64,000 bases of DNA from Cesiribacteraceae bacterium YIM B00369. GTDB taxonomy: Bacteria > Bacteroidota > Bacteroidia > Cytophagales > Cyclobacteriaceae. Position 1 is the first letter of the stretch, and every line of letters begins with the position of its first letter. The notes beneath the pieces are model-generated. The model did no database searches. It saw nothing but the letters and a program-made list of their open reading frames with translations, and was not told the origin of the DNA. The stretch covers positions 62,001-126,000 of the forward strand of contig JAFMYY010000002.1 in NCBI GenBank assembly GCA_017948555.1, written 5' to 3'. Shown here in pieces: positions 1 to 8,735 of this stretch. The position numbers and the translations under genes are program-made.

Positions 1-71
1 TTAAGCATGCCTTTAACCATGCTGATTTATTCCCGGTTTGTTACCTTACTTCCTGTAAAACCAATATTATT

Positions 72-956
72 ATGAGAATAGCTATCTTCTTCATTTATAT
101 GCTGGCCTTCAGCCATGCAGTTTTTTCACAAACGGTTGCGCAAATGGTTGCAAATGAAACCTGTGGTTGCATTGGAGCTGCTGCAGGGAATGGGGCTGTG
201 GATGAAAAGGTGCAGAAGTGTTTGCCGGAGGCCCTGGCTAAGGTAATGGAAAAAGGGACTGAAGAGGAAAGGAAGGGTTTGTCTACGGTAGGCGGGGTGC
301 AGGAAACGATTTTTCAGGCCAGGAAAATATTAGCGGAAAACTGCCGGGTAATCAGGGACCGGGCACTGGAAATTAAAAGGAGTACTTATTATACATCCTC
401 CTTATCCGGTAAGGCAAATACCTTTTTTTGGGAAGGAAATGAGTTAATGGAAAAGGAATTGTATGCTAAAGCAGCCAGGAAGTTTAAAAAAGCCATCAGG
501 GAAGATAAGCATTTTGTTTTAGCCATGGATCACCTGGCAATCTCCTGCAGAAAAATGGAGGATTATAATAATGCAGTAAAATGGTATGAGCGTTCTCTTG
601 CTGTTTTCCCGGAGGGGGAGGTTGCTTTACTTAATTTAGCAATTGTTCATTCCCTTAAGAACGACCTTGATAACTCTGCTGCTTATTATAAGCAGTTTGC
701 CTCAATCTACCCAAATAGTCCTGAAGGTTATTTCGGATTAGCTAAAATATCTATTTTGTCAGGTAAGTATGAACAGGCGCTGGAAAATATTTTAATAGCG
801 CATAAAATGTATGTTGACGAGGACTCAGAATATAGTAAGGATAGCCACCAACTGATTAGTTTGCTTTACCACAAATTTAATGAACTTAAGAAGGATGATG
901 TGTTCCTTACCTGGGCCGAAGCGTATGGAATTGAGATAAGCCTTAATGACAGGTAA
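72..956 (+). CDS. Secreted/periplasmic TPR protein
   Basis: The 294-residue product starts with a clear signal peptide (hydrophobic residues 3-15, cleavage near FSQ at 18-20). A roughly 90-residue N-terminal segment with several cysteines (ETCGCIG, VQKC, ENC) follows. From about residue 113 to 270 there are three to four TPR units (for example the unit starting AKAARKFKKAIREDKHF). TPR proteins act as protein-binding scaffolds; no catalytic residues are visible. It is followed after 94 bp by a SIMPL protein on the same strand, so the two may be co-expressed in the envelope. I do not recognise the cysteine-bearing N-terminal domain. The TPR call is firm; the biological role is unknown. Confidence 0.75.
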   Translation: MRIAIFFIYMLAFSHAVFSQTVAQMVANETCGCIGAAAGNGAVDEKVQKCLPEALAKVMEKGTEEERKGLSTVGGVQETIFQARKILAENCRVIRDRALEIKRSTYYTSSLSGKANTFFWEGNELMEKELYAKAARKFKKAIREDKHFVLAMDHLAISCRKMEDYNNAVKWYERSLAVFPEGEVALLNLAIVHSLKNDLDNSAAYYKQFASIYPNSPEGYFGLAKISILSGKYEQALENILIAHKMYVDEDSEYSKDSHQLISLLYHKFNELKKDDVFLTWAEAYGIEISLNDR

Positions 957-1050
957 GGAGGGATTATGTGCCAGCCCGGTTTTTTGGCAGGGGTTTAACT
1001 GAACTGGTACAGCTTTTGCTTCCTATAAAAAAACATTAAACGCCGATCTT

Positions 1051-1782
1051 ATGAAAAAAGCACCAGTCTTATTTTTATTAATCTCATTTTTTGCCACATC
1101 CCTTTTGCATGCACAGGAATCTCTTCAGCCAGCTCCTGAGTCAGTAATCAAAATAGAGGGAAAGGGAAACGTTCGTGTTGCTCCTGATTTAGCTGTAATG
1201 AATATGACCGTGAAGGTAACGGATATGGATTTTAACAGGGCAATTAAAAAGCTGAATGAAAAAACCGGTAAGCTGAATAAGAAATTACTGGACGCCGGCT
1301 TTAATAAAGAAGAAATTAAAACCAGCCAGCTGAATGTACAGGAGAATGGCAAGTGGCGGAATGGGGAGTATGTGGATAGTGGTTATGTGGCCAGCCAGTT
1401 TATTGAGTTGAAATTTAAGCGGGATCCGCAAAGAATGGCCCGTTTAATGAATGCCTTTGCGCAGGAAAAAGGAGCAGAGGCACTTTTTCATTTCGGTTTT
1501 GCGCTCTCCGATGAAGCCCGCCAGCAGGCAAATGAAGAGCTGATAAAAAAAGCTATTACTGATGCCAGAAATAAAGCAACAATAATATCAAAGGCATCCG
1601 GAGTTAAGTTGGGCAACATCCGGAATATTGTTTACGGCCAGGGAAACTACCAGCCTGGCCCTTTGTATAAAGAGTCTATGCAGATGAGCATGAGGGGAGC
1701 CGCGGACCAGAGTATGCCTGATATTGAGGCTCAGGAAATTGAGATGACGGATACCATTACTATCTATTGGCAAATTCAGTAA
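1051..1782 (+). CDS. SIMPL domain (DUF541) envelope protein
   Basis: The 243-residue protein has a signal peptide (MKKAPVLFLLISFFATSLLHAQ, cleavage after HAQ) and then one SIMPL/DUF541 domain over about residues 30-240. Visible landmarks are the opening IKIEGKGNVRVAPDLAVMNMTV, the central ETS-type strand KTSQLNVQ, and the AITDARNKATIISKASGVKLG helix with a following G-x-I stretch. This matches the YggE-like family, which is periplasmic and linked to oxidative-stress tolerance in Escherichia coli. The length is normal for the family. It is the last gene before a convergent junction with a strong hairpin. Family assignment is confident; the function here is inferred only. Confidence 0.85.
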   Translation: MKKAPVLFLLISFFATSLLHAQESLQPAPESVIKIEGKGNVRVAPDLAVMNMTVKVTDMDFNRAIKKLNEKTGKLNKKLLDAGFNKEEIKTSQLNVQENGKWRNGEYVDSGYVASQFIELKFKRDPQRMARLMNAFAQEKGAEALFHFGFALSDEARQQANEELIKKAITDARNKATIISKASGVKLGNIRNIVYGQGNYQPGPLYKESMQMSMRGAADQSMPDIEAQEIEMTDTITIYWQIQ

Positions 1783-1807
1783 CCGGGGTTTCTGCCCGGA
1801 GCACCTG

Positions 1808-1838
1808 AACTCTCCGGCGTATTTACTGCCGGAGAGTT
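1808..1838. terminator. Perfect hairpin between convergent genes
   Basis: An 11-bp perfect inverted repeat (AACTCTCCGGC and its complement) with a 9-nt loop lies between the SIMPL gene on the plus strand and the membrane-protein gene on the minus strand. There is no strong T-run on either side, so it may be an RNA-end-stabilising or bidirectional terminator hairpin rather than a canonical intrinsic terminator. Confidence 0.6.
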
Positions 1839-1851
1839 TAGCATATTTTAT

Positions 1852-2550
1852 TCAGCCAAAGAGGGCTTTCAAAATAAGGTGGGAAGGAAGGAACAACAGG
1901 AGGGGATAAGCAGCCATAATCAGTAACAGATAAATGGGCGGAGGTACTTTAAACTGGGGAGAATTACCGGGTCCGAAGGTTCGGTTAATATTTGCAGATG
2001 GAGGTGTAAGCTTGTAGCACAGGAAAAGAATAAGCCAGGCCAAAACCGTTTGATAATATATTGCTGAAGTGCTGTAGCCGAACTGCATAAGCATCATAAT
2101 AATAATGACCGGTAGTATAAGGTGGAAAAGAGAAAGCAGCCGTAGGTAAAGAGGGTACTTCTTATTCCACATATAATCTGTTAAACCTGCGAGTTTTTTG
2201 CCTGTTAATATACGGGTGATCAGTTCGAAGTTCCAGTAAAGTTCCGGAATAAGGACTCCCACAGCTATCATGCTTGCAAGCAGTTTACTTTCCATCCAGA
2301 GAGCGCCAACTGTAAAGAACAGGGCCACATCGGAGAACCACAGGAAGTTAGCCGGTCCCCAGTGTTTCCAGTAAACCGGCACCAGAGCAATAACAAACAG
2401 GGTGTAAGCAATCTTTATCCAGATGCTGATCTGGTGCTCAGGAAAATGAAGAGCAGTTCCTTTGAGTATATTGCCCAACAGGCTCTGAAAGGAAATTCCG
2501 GCATCTGAACAAACGGGTAAAGAAAACATTTCTGTCAGTTGCTGCCTCAT
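1852..2550 (-). CDS. Multi-pass membrane protein of unknown function
   Basis: The 232-residue protein has about six hydrophobic segments (roughly residues 45-62, 70-85, 90-105, 130-155, 163-178 and 205-225). A polar loop, WNKKYPLYLRLLSLFH, lies near the middle. I recognise no enzymatic motif. The start is well supported: the ATG overlaps the TGA of the upstream glycerophosphodiesterase gene by 4 nt (ATGA), and the purine-rich GGGAGGAGG sits just upstream. That strong Shine-Dalgarno-like site is unusual for Bacteroidota and suggests translational coupling. Co-transcription with a phosphodiesterase hints at a role near phospholipid or membrane metabolism, but this is inference from context only. 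Confidence 0.6.
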   Translation of the reverse strand: MRQQLTEMFSLPVCSDAGISFQSLLGNILKGTALHFPEHQISIWIKIAYTLFVIALVPVYWKHWGPANFLWFSDVALFFTVGALWMESKLLASMIAVGVLIPELYWNFELITRILTGKKLAGLTDYMWNKKYPLYLRLLSLFHLILPVIIIMMLMQFGYSTSAIYYQTVLAWLILFLCYKLTPPSANINRTFGPGNSPQFKVPPPIYLLLIMAAYPLLLFLPSHLILKALFG

Positions 2551-3398
2551 ATCCTCCTCCCGTTCACCAGCTTTAGTGCCTTGTCCGGATAGTCAGTTAT
2601 TAAACCGCTCACATTGTATTGAAGTACCTGTTCCATTTCCGGTACCTGATTAACTGTCCAGGGAAATACCCCCAGTTTATGCTCATCAGCAAAAGCCATT
2701 AAATTTTCGTCTATTTCAGCAAAATGGGGGAAAATGGCATTTGGGGTAAAGCCGAGCTGGTCAATCTCATTTTTTAACTCATTTTTGTCAGTAACAGGAA
2801 TTCCAATTCTTATTTCAGGAGCAAGTTTTCTTACCTCCTGCAGGCACCTTTTATCGAAAGACATTAAAGTGGATTGCTGCTGAATATCTTTTTCACGGAC
2901 AGCCTCCACCACTTTCCGGGCAAATACTTTTGGTTCAGGATGGTAGATTCCATCGTTTTCAGGGGCTGATTTAAATTCGATGAAGTAATGAACAGCATTG
3001 CCGGTACTGCCCGTTCTTCTGATAGCTTCCACAACCTCACCCAGGAGGGGAATATGGGCCTCTGTATTTTCCTGCTCAGGGAAATCGGGATTAGGTTCAG
3101 AGCCGCAGTCAAAAGGCTTAATGTCCTTCAAGTTCAGCTCATATATCTTCAGTCTTTTGCTTTTTTCCTCCTTCAGCGGACTGCCTTCGGGGCTCAGGCA
3201 CAGTTCTGCCGAAATAGTGGCATCATGGGTAACGACCACCTGCCCGTCTTTGGTTACATAGAGGTCCATTTCCAGCCCCCTTGCTCCAAGTTTTACCGCT
3301 TTCAAAAAGGCAGGAATGGTATTTTCCGGCTTCAGGCCTCTGGAGCCTCTGTGTCCTATAATCAAAAATTCTTCCATATCTGTCATAGCCAACATCAC
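2547..3398 (-). CDS. Glycerophosphodiester phosphodiesterase family protein
   Basis: The 283-residue protein carries the GDPD TIM-barrel signature: HRGSRG near residue 16 (catalytic His), the ENTIPAF helix, EMDLYVTKDGQVVVTHD (metal-binding Glu and Asp, second catalytic His), FIEFK, and a C-terminal GVFPWTVN strand. The family hydrolyses glycerophosphodiesters to glycerol 3-phosphate and an alcohol. No signal peptide is evident, so it is probably cytoplasmic (UgpQ-like) rather than periplasmic (GlpQ). Translation may start at the Met of MEEFLIIGHRG (end coordinate 3377), which lies directly before the domain. It overlaps the downstream membrane-protein gene by 4 nt. Confidence 0.88.
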   Translation of the reverse strand: MMLAMTDMEEFLIIGHRGSRGLKPENTIPAFLKAVKLGARGLEMDLYVTKDGQVVVTHDATISAELCLSPEGSPLKEEKSKRLKIYELNLKDIKPFDCGSEPNPDFPEQENTEAHIPLLGEVVEAIRRTGSTGNAVHYFIEFKSAPENDGIYHPEPKVFARKVVEAVREKDIQQQSTLMSFDKRCLQEVRKLAPEIRIGIPVTDKNELKNEIDQLGFTPNAIFPHFAEIDENLMAFADEHKLGVFPWTVNQVPEMEQVLQYNVSGLITDYPDKALKLVNGRRI

Positions 3399-3635
3399 TT
3401 TTATGTATAAATAAGCTACACGGAAAAGGTTTAAATTTTTTTGTATTGGAACACTCAGGAAGGGTGAATTTTCGCTTACCGCAGTTTTTTATACTATCAG
3501 ATACTGCAAAATTCCTGCTGAAAAAAGATTTCTCAACAGGTTAAACTAATGTTTTTGACTGGCTCCTGCCTGTGCCTGTAAAAAAATAAAGGATAGGTCA
3601 TGCAGAGAACGAAGAGTGAGCGGGGGTGGCAGATG

Positions 3636-4298
3636 TTAATAACCTGCCTCTTTTTGCCGGGAAGCACTTAGAACCACTTCAGGCTGCAGCAGTCGCCTGG
3701 CCTGTAAAAGGCGGGGTTGAAAATATCCGTCGAGTTCGCTTATTTTTATGCCACCATGAGAGGCAGCATGAATAAACCGCAGGTTTTCATGCGGTTCGGA
3801 AACCACTATTCCTACATGCCCGACTTTCCTGGTTTTTTTGTTGGACCCTGTGAAAAACAACAAATCACCTTTTTGTGCCAGCTCAACCGGAATTTCTTCT
3901 CCCTGATTACTTTGATCACTGCTGGTTCTGTTAAGGTCAAGGTTAAAGTGCTTGTAAACGAATTTTACAAATCCGGAACAATCAAAGCTTTTAGGGCCTT
4001 TTGCACCGTACCTGTAGGGGCGGCCCTCATAATTTTGGGCAAAACTGATGAGGCTGTCCTTTATTTGCCGCATTTTCACCTCTTTTACCAGTAACTCTTT
4101 AAGTTCATGATCTATTCCGGGCAGGGTATCCGGAGGAGCAGCAATGCTTTTACCAGCAGATGGGTGCAGCTCCTGAACAGGATGAAAACCACTCAGAAGC
4201 ACCAGACAAAACAATAAGGATGCAGTAAGCCAGACAGCTGATCCTGCATTTAAAAATAACCGGCCCTGGTAAATTTTTGTATGGCTGTTTTTGCTCAT
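3636..4298 (-). CDS. NlpC/P60 family cell-wall endopeptidase
   Basis: The 220-residue protein has an N-terminal membrane anchor or signal segment (about residues 20-38), a short helical linker (to about 90) and an NlpC/P60 domain from about 92 to 200. The catalytic Cys is in SFDCSGFVKF (C107), the His in KVGHVGIVV (H161), and the third polar residue in the FIHAA motif (H177). The domain cleaves peptide stems of peptidoglycan, typically between D-Glu and diamino acid. The extracytoplasmic anchor fits that role. It follows the 4326-4964 gene on the same strand with a 27-bp gap. Confidence 0.88.
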   Translation of the reverse strand: MSKNSHTKIYQGRLFLNAGSAVWLTASLLFCLVLLSGFHPVQELHPSAGKSIAAPPDTLPGIDHELKELLVKEVKMRQIKDSLISFAQNYEGRPYRYGAKGPKSFDCSGFVKFVYKHFNLDLNRTSSDQSNQGEEIPVELAQKGDLLFFTGSNKKTRKVGHVGIVVSEPHENLRFIHAASHGGIKISELDGYFQPRLLQARRLLQPEVVLSASRQKEAGY

Positions 4299-4325
4299 AA
4301 CTTAACTTTACTTTGGTACAGTGGA

Positions 4326-4964
4326 CTAAACAAAAAACTGTTTCAGTAAATTCCACAGCGCAATTTTGCGGGAGCGGTCCTGGCGCAGTACTGCCAGTTT
4401 ATCGGTAAGTAAAAACCTTTTTTCCCCGCTTCTTTCCAGCTCATACGGAGCCAGGGTGGAGGTGAAGGGTAGTTTGGGAGTTGTAATTCCAAAAGAGAAC
4501 ATGGTTTTGAAAGGTATGGTATTTACCGCCTCCCAGTCTGCATCCTCACGGCAGTGGCTGATATTGACAATGGCTACATCATCGAATGTATACCCGATAG
4601 CTTTTAAAATATCCTTTAGGAGGAGGCCGTCGGCACGTTCCATTACCGGGTTGTTGAAGTCCTCCACCAGCACCAGCAGTTCTTTTTGGTTTTTTCCAAA
4701 AATCAGGTTTGGGTTTACGGCAGGCTTATTTTCTTTTTCAGGAGCAGGGGTTTTTGTCGTAGTTTGAGGTGCTCCAGAGGCTGGCTTAACCGGAGCGCCT
4801 GTTGCGGAGGCAGGAGTACTTGCTGCTGCTTCGGGAGCCTGCTCCTGCCCGGGAGGAGGTGTGGCAACCCCCTGTTGCGCTGTTGCCTGCGGCTTCCTGT
4901 CCTGCGGCAGAAGAACAAGATCTTCGTTAATAAAATAGGGGAGCAGTTTAATATCTTCCAGCAT
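4326..4964 (-). CDS. Conserved hypothetical protein with Pro/Ala-rich linker, possibly HolD (DNA pol III psi)-like
   Basis: The 212-residue protein has a short N-terminal helix (MLEDIKLLPYFINEDLVLL), a low-complexity Pro/Ala/Thr/Gln linker from about 20 to 85, and a compact C-terminal domain from about 88. The domain contains KELLVLVEDF, LLLKDILKAIGYTFDDVAIVNIS and a C-terminal ALWNLLKQFF. The strand-loop-helix (LVLVE..., then LLxDILxAIG, then hydrophobic strand) resembles the psi subunit HolD, where the N-terminal peptide binds chi. This is a resemblance recalled from motif shape and is weak. No signal peptide is present. The linker DNA is GC-rich and repetitive. Confidence 0.5.
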   Translation of the reverse strand: MLEDIKLLPYFINEDLVLLPQDRKPQATAQQGVATPPPGQEQAPEAAASTPASATGAPVKPASGAPQTTTKTPAPEKENKPAVNPNLIFGKNQKELLVLVEDFNNPVMERADGLLLKDILKAIGYTFDDVAIVNISHCREDADWEAVNTIPFKTMFSFGITTPKLPFTSTLAPYELERSGEKRFLLTDKLAVLRQDRSRKIALWNLLKQFFV

Positions 4965-5093
4965 AATTACATTGCTAATGCAGCTTTTAAAAATTACTTC
5001 TTCAGATCTTAACGTATGGACACGCCGTTCAGTATCCGGTACTGCCTGAATTTTTCATAAGTCTGAAAAATCCGTGAATTACCTTAAGATAAA

Positions 5094-5624
5094 CTATTTT
5101 TTATCCGGGTCGAAAAAAATCGATTTGAGTTCGGTTGCATCCTGAGGTTTCATTCTGTTGGCCAGGACCAGGCGGAGCTGCCTACGCTGGAGGGCGCTCC
5201 GGTACAGCTTTTCTTCTTCTTCTGTTTCAGGAACGAGTTCAGGAACATCTATAGGGCGGCCGCTCTGGTCCACTGCCACGAAGGTGAAAAAAGCCTGGTT
5301 GCTCTCAATTTTCCGTCCTGAAGGCACATCTTCTGCAGTAACAATCACATGCACCTCCATAGATGAATTAAATGCCCTTGTAACTTTTGCTTTAAGGGTT
5401 ACCACATTTCCCAGCTGTATTCCCTGGCCAAACGATATATTGTCGGCCGAGGCGGTTACCACAATCCTGTTGCTGTGTTTTTGTGCCGAAATAGCAGAAG
5501 CAATATCCATCCAGTGCATCAGCTTACCACCCATCAGGTTGTTGAGTGTGTTGGTGTCATTGGGGAGAACAAGCTCTGTTTTTGTCACCAGGCTTTCCCT
5601 GGCGAATTTTTTCTTCTTTGGCAT
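5094..5624 (-). CDS. Acyl-CoA thioesterase, hotdog fold (YciA/ACOT type)
   Basis: The 176-residue protein matches a single hotdog-fold acyl-CoA thioesterase. Landmarks are LPNDTNTLNNLMGGKLMHWMDIASAISAQKH (the NxxGG...D catalytic helix), the SADNISFGQGIQLGNVVTLKAKVTRAFNSSMEV strand pair, and an SNQAFFTFVAVDQSGRP strand. It hydrolyses acyl-CoA to free fatty acid and CoA in the cytoplasm. A charged C-terminal tail follows (EEEEKLYRSALQRRQLR). It is downstream of pcm on the same strand with a 24-bp gap, so they probably share a transcript, although no functional link is obvious. Confidence 0.88.
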   Translation of the reverse strand: MPKKKKFARESLVTKTELVLPNDTNTLNNLMGGKLMHWMDIASAISAQKHSNRIVVTASADNISFGQGIQLGNVVTLKAKVTRAFNSSMEVHVIVTAEDVPSGRKIESNQAFFTFVAVDQSGRPIDVPELVPETEEEEKLYRSALQRRQLRLVLANRMKPQDATELKSIFFDPDKK

Positions 5625-5648
5625 ATCGTTATTTTTTTTGCAAAAAGT

Positions 5649-6314
5649 TTAACGGGCAGAGGCTGCATCCCAGCCCTGGGCACCACGGAGCTTTACAAAG
5701 CTGAAAAAGTCATACTCCTCTTTTACAATGGTATTTTCATTTTGTTTGGTAAGGCGGAGCATTTTCTGCTGTTTGTCGTCGCCCACTGGTATCACAAGCT
5801 TTCCTCCAATGGCCAGCTGGCGGAGCAGGTCGTTAGGCACCATAGGTGCACCGGCAGTAACTATTATTTTATCATAAGGGGCATGGGAGGGAAGGCCTCT
5901 GGAGCCATCGCCATGAACAAAAACAGCCTGATAGCCCATTTGGGTAAGCATGGCTTTGGACCTGTGGTGCAGTTTTTGAACATATTCAACGGTATATACC
6001 CTGGCGCCTAATTCAAGCAGTACGCAACACTGGTAGCCACTGCCGGTACCAATTTCCAGTATTTTCTCTCCGGGTTGCACCTCAAGTAACTGCGACTGGA
6101 AAGCAACGGTATAAGGCTGGGAAATGGTTTGTCCTTCGCCGATAGGAAAAGCTTTGTCCTGATAGGCCTGCTCCAGGAATGCTTTTTCGAAAAAGAAATG
6201 TCTTGGTACTTCCTGTATAGCCCGCAGGACCCGCTGATCTGTTATTCCTTTCTGAGTAAGTATGCGGATGAGCGATCTGCGCATACCTTTGTGTTTGTAG
6301 TCGTCCTGATACAT
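5649..6314 (-). CDS. pcm: Protein-L-isoaspartate O-methyltransferase
   Basis: The 221-residue protein shows the PCMT hallmarks: EVPRHFFF near residue 36, GEGQTISQPYTVA (substrate-binding loop), VQPGEKILEIGTGSGYQCCVLLELGARVYTVE (SAM-binding motif I and post-I) and YDKIIVTAGAP. The enzyme methylates abnormal L-isoaspartyl residues using S-adenosylmethionine, starting repair to aspartate. The length is normal. The short N-terminal extension (MYQDDYKHKGMRRSLIRIL) is typical of bacterial members. It sits alone at the head of the minus-strand pair with the thioesterase gene. Confidence 0.93.
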   Translation of the reverse strand: MYQDDYKHKGMRRSLIRILTQKGITDQRVLRAIQEVPRHFFFEKAFLEQAYQDKAFPIGEGQTISQPYTVAFQSQLLEVQPGEKILEIGTGSGYQCCVLLELGARVYTVEYVQKLHHRSKAMLTQMGYQAVFVHGDGSRGLPSHAPYDKIIVTAGAPMVPNDLLRQLAIGGKLVIPVGDDKQQKMLRLTKQNENTIVKEEYDFFSFVKLRGAQGWDAASAR

Positions 6315-6560
6315 AAGGCGGGGTTTTTAAAGCTTACAAATATATTGTAAAATCGGCAGAAAGCGGGGCTTTATCATTCCCTTATCCGGGCTTTTTCTGC
6401 CGGCTGTTAAATTTACCTGTCTTGTGTCTTTTACGGCACGAACATTCCTGCCTATTGTTGTTCAGCTAATATCTTTTGTCTTATTTTTACAATAATGAAT
6501 GGCCTGTAATGTTTTTTTGTGCAGCAGGCATGAAATTATCAACTATAATTTGCAGTACTT

Positions 6561-7148
6561 ATGTTTACAGGAATTATTGAAGCCGTCGGTAAGGTGGCAG
6601 GGGTGGAGCAGGAAGGAACAAATAAAACCTTTGAAATAGAAAGTTACCTGGCTTCGGAGCTTAAGATAGACCAGAGTGTAGCCCATAACGGAGTATGCCT
6701 GACTGTAATAGAAGTGTCAGGCAGCAGCTATAAGGTAACCGCAATTGACGAGACCCTGAAGAAAACTTCGTTGGGGGACTGGAAAGCAGGATCGCTGGTT
6801 AACCTGGAACGCTGTATGCCTGCCAACGGACGCTTCGATGGCCATATAGTACAGGGCCATGTTGATGAAACAGCTGTTTGTACTGCCCGGCTGGAGCAGG
6901 GGGGGAGCTGGCTGTTTGATTTTGAATATAGTGCTGAAAGCGGAAATTTAACGGTTGAAAAAGGATCGGTGACCATAAACGGGGTGAGCTTAACCTGTTT
7001 TAACAGTACCGGAAACAGCTTCAGGGTAGCTATTATCCCTTATACCTTTGAGCATACAAATTTTAAAGACCTTAAACCAGGCGATAAGGTTAACCTCGAG
7101 TTTGATATTATAGGCAAGTATGTGCAGAAAATGCTTATGAGAAAATAA
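6561..7148 (+). CDS. ribE: Riboflavin synthase, alpha chain
   Basis: The 195-residue protein starts with the canonical MFTGIIEAVG and contains two tandem lumazine-binding beta-barrel halves (about 1-95 and 96-190). Each half has a SVAHNGVCLTV- or VTINGVSLTCF-type strand and a GHIVQGHVD-type loop. It dismutates two 6,7-dimethyl-8-ribityllumazine molecules into riboflavin and a pyrimidinedione. It is a lone rib gene here. No FMN-riboswitch-like structure was recognised in the 246 bp upstream. A TATAATTTG sequence at 6544-6552 resembles a -7 box but has non-consensus internal spacing. The 3' end faces a PAP2 gene across a long inverted repeat. Confidence 0.94.
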   Translation: MFTGIIEAVGKVAGVEQEGTNKTFEIESYLASELKIDQSVAHNGVCLTVIEVSGSSYKVTAIDETLKKTSLGDWKAGSLVNLERCMPANGRFDGHIVQGHVDETAVCTARLEQGGSWLFDFEYSAESGNLTVEKGSVTINGVSLTCFNSTGNSFRVAIIPYTFEHTNFKDLKPGDKVNLEFDIIGKYVQKMLMRK

Positions 7149-7153
7149 GTTTA

Positions 7154-7220
7154 TTTGCCAATGTGCTGATAAGGAATAAGGATCCGTTTATGGATGCTGT
7201 CAAATCAGCACACTGGCAAA
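7154..7220. terminator. Long inverted repeat between convergent ribE and PAP2 genes
   Basis: Arms at 7154-7169 and 7205-7220 are 16 nt each with a single A-C mismatch, separated by a 35-nt loop. The element fills the gap between convergent genes. It could form a long hairpin in either transcript. The unusually long loop and the absence of a clean T-run leave its terminator role unproven. Confidence 0.5.
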
Positions 7221-7228
7221 TCGTAACA

Positions 7229-7807
7229 TCAGTATTGCTTTCCTAAAGCAGGAAGTTTAGGGCTTGCAAGGAGGTATATGTGGTAAACCAGCCAGCCAAA
7301 GAAAAACCCCACCAAGGCACCTGCGGTAATATCGCCGGGGTAGTGAGCTCCTAAATATACTCTGCTGTACGATACCAGAAAGGCCCATACGAAAAGGAGT
7401 ACAATCCAGCGGTACCATTTCCGGAGTTGTAACCACAGGAAACTGCTCAGGCCAAATACATTGGCAGCATGAGAGGAGGCGAAGCCATACTTGCCGCCAC
7501 ATTTATTAAATGTATGGATCAGGTGGCCTATTTCGGGGTCGTGGCAGGGGCGTGGCCTTTCAAAGAACGGCTTCATGAACCCTGAAGTAAATCTGTCGGC
7601 AAAGGTTATTACCAGGGCAATTGCAATCAGCACATAAACAGTGTTCCAGCCATTTTTCCGTACGATAAGCCCCACCAGTACCAGGTAAAAAGGTATCCAG
7701 AAGAACTTATGGCTTACCCAGTACATTGCTTCATCAAGAAGCGGTGTGTAATGGCTGTTCAACTCAAGCATCAGGCTGCGGTCGAACTCATTTAAAGCTT
7801 CAATCAT
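7229..7807 (-). CDS. PAP2-family membrane phosphatase
   Basis: The 192-residue integral membrane protein carries the three phosphatase motifs of the type 2 phosphatidic acid phosphatase family in order: FFERPRP (about residue 83), YGFASSHAAN (about 110, catalytic His) and SRVYLGAHYPGD (about 148, nucleophilic His). Four to six hydrophobic segments surround them. Members dephosphorylate phosphatidic acid or undecaprenyl pyrophosphate at the membrane; the substrate cannot be told from sequence. The start overlaps the 3' end of hemF by 8 bp, so it is probably translated from the same transcript. Confidence 0.88.
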   Translation of the reverse strand: MIEALNEFDRSLMLELNSHYTPLLDEAMYWVSHKFFWIPFYLVLVGLIVRKNGWNTVYVLIAIALVITFADRFTSGFMKPFFERPRPCHDPEIGHLIHTFNKCGGKYGFASSHAANVFGLSSFLWLQLRKWYRWIVLLFVWAFLVSYSRVYLGAHYPGDITAGALVGFFFGWLVYHIYLLASPKLPALGKQY

Positions 7808-8735
7808 GGTCTTTATCAGGGACTGAGAGCCAGTCTATATCTTTTTTCAGCCATTCAAGGGTATCGGCTTCGCGGCTTCCGGCTTCAGGGCTGTAATTAT
7901 ATTCCCAGGCGGCAAGAGGAGGAAGGCTCATCAGGATGGATTCTGTGCGCCCATCGGTATCGAGCCCGAATTTAGTTCCTTTATCCCAAACAAGGTTAAA
8001 TTCCACATAGCGGCCACGGCGGAGCTTTTGCCACTGCAGCTCATTTTCGCCATAAGGTAAGGCTTTATTCTTACTGATCAGTCCGGTATATATTGGGGCA
8101 AAGGTTTTGCCGGTATCCTGTACAAAGCGGAATATTTCTTCTTTTTCAGATACTTCCCCGCCTGACAGTCTGTCGAAGAATATGCCGCCCACTCCCCTTG
8201 TTTCTTTCCGATGAGGGATAAAAAAATAATCATCGGCCCACTTTTTAAAGCGGGTATAGTATTCAGGACTGTGCCTGTCGCAGGTGTTCTTTAGCTGTTG
8301 GTGAAACCATGCAGCATCTTCCTTTACCACATAATGAGGGGTAAGGTCAATGCCTCCTCCAAACCACCAGGTGCCGTTGCTCATTTCAAAATAGCGTACA
8401 TTCATGTGAATGATGGGCACCATCGGGCTTTTGGGGTGCATTACAATAGAAACACCTGTGGCAAAGAATTCAGCCTTATCAAGCTGCAATGCTTTCAGGA
8501 TATTCTCCGGGGTATTGCCCCATACAGCGCTGAAATTCACACCGCCTTTTTCTATTACATTTCCGTTCCTGATTACCCTTGAACGGCCACCTCCGCCCTT
8601 TCCGGTACCTGCGGCAAGGTCGTCGCGTAGCCAGTTGTCTTCCTCAAAAGTGGCAAGGCCGTCAGCTTCTTCCAGCTGCCGGCATATATCATCCTGTAAG
8701 GCTCTGAACCAGTCTGCTATTTCTTCTTTTTTCAT
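7800..8735 (-). CDS. hemF: Oxygen-dependent coproporphyrinogen III oxidase
   Basis: The 311-residue protein matches the aerobic CPO family throughout: GGGRSRVI, EKGGVNFSAVWG, GVSIVMHPKSPMVPIIHMNVRYFE, WWFGGGIDLTPHYV, the GGIFFDRL motif, and RGRYVEFNLVWDKGTKFGLDTDGRTESILMSLPP near the C-terminus. It converts coproporphyrinogen III to protoporphyrinogen IX by two O2-dependent decarboxylations in haem synthesis. The length is standard. It points to aerobic haem production. The downstream PAP2 gene overlaps by 8 bp. Confidence 0.96.
   Translation of the reverse strand: MKKEEIADWFRALQDDICRQLEEADGLATFEEDNWLRDDLAAGTGKGGGGRSRVIRNGNVIEKGGVNFSAVWGNTPENILKALQLDKAEFFATGVSIVMHPKSPMVPIIHMNVRYFEMSNGTWWFGGGIDLTPHYVVKEDAAWFHQQLKNTCDRHSPEYYTRFKKWADDYFFIPHRKETRGVGGIFFDRLSGGEVSEKEEIFRFVQDTGKTFAPIYTGLISKNKALPYGENELQWQKLRRGRYVEFNLVWDKGTKFGLDTDGRTESILMSLPPLAAWEYNYSPEAGSREADTLEWLKKDIDWLSVPDKDHD

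Noticed and set aside
6315-6560. Possible FMN riboswitch ahead of ribE
   Set aside because: The conserved FMN-element segments (AGGGGCRRGGTGAA-type) are not present and no six-helix layout was found.
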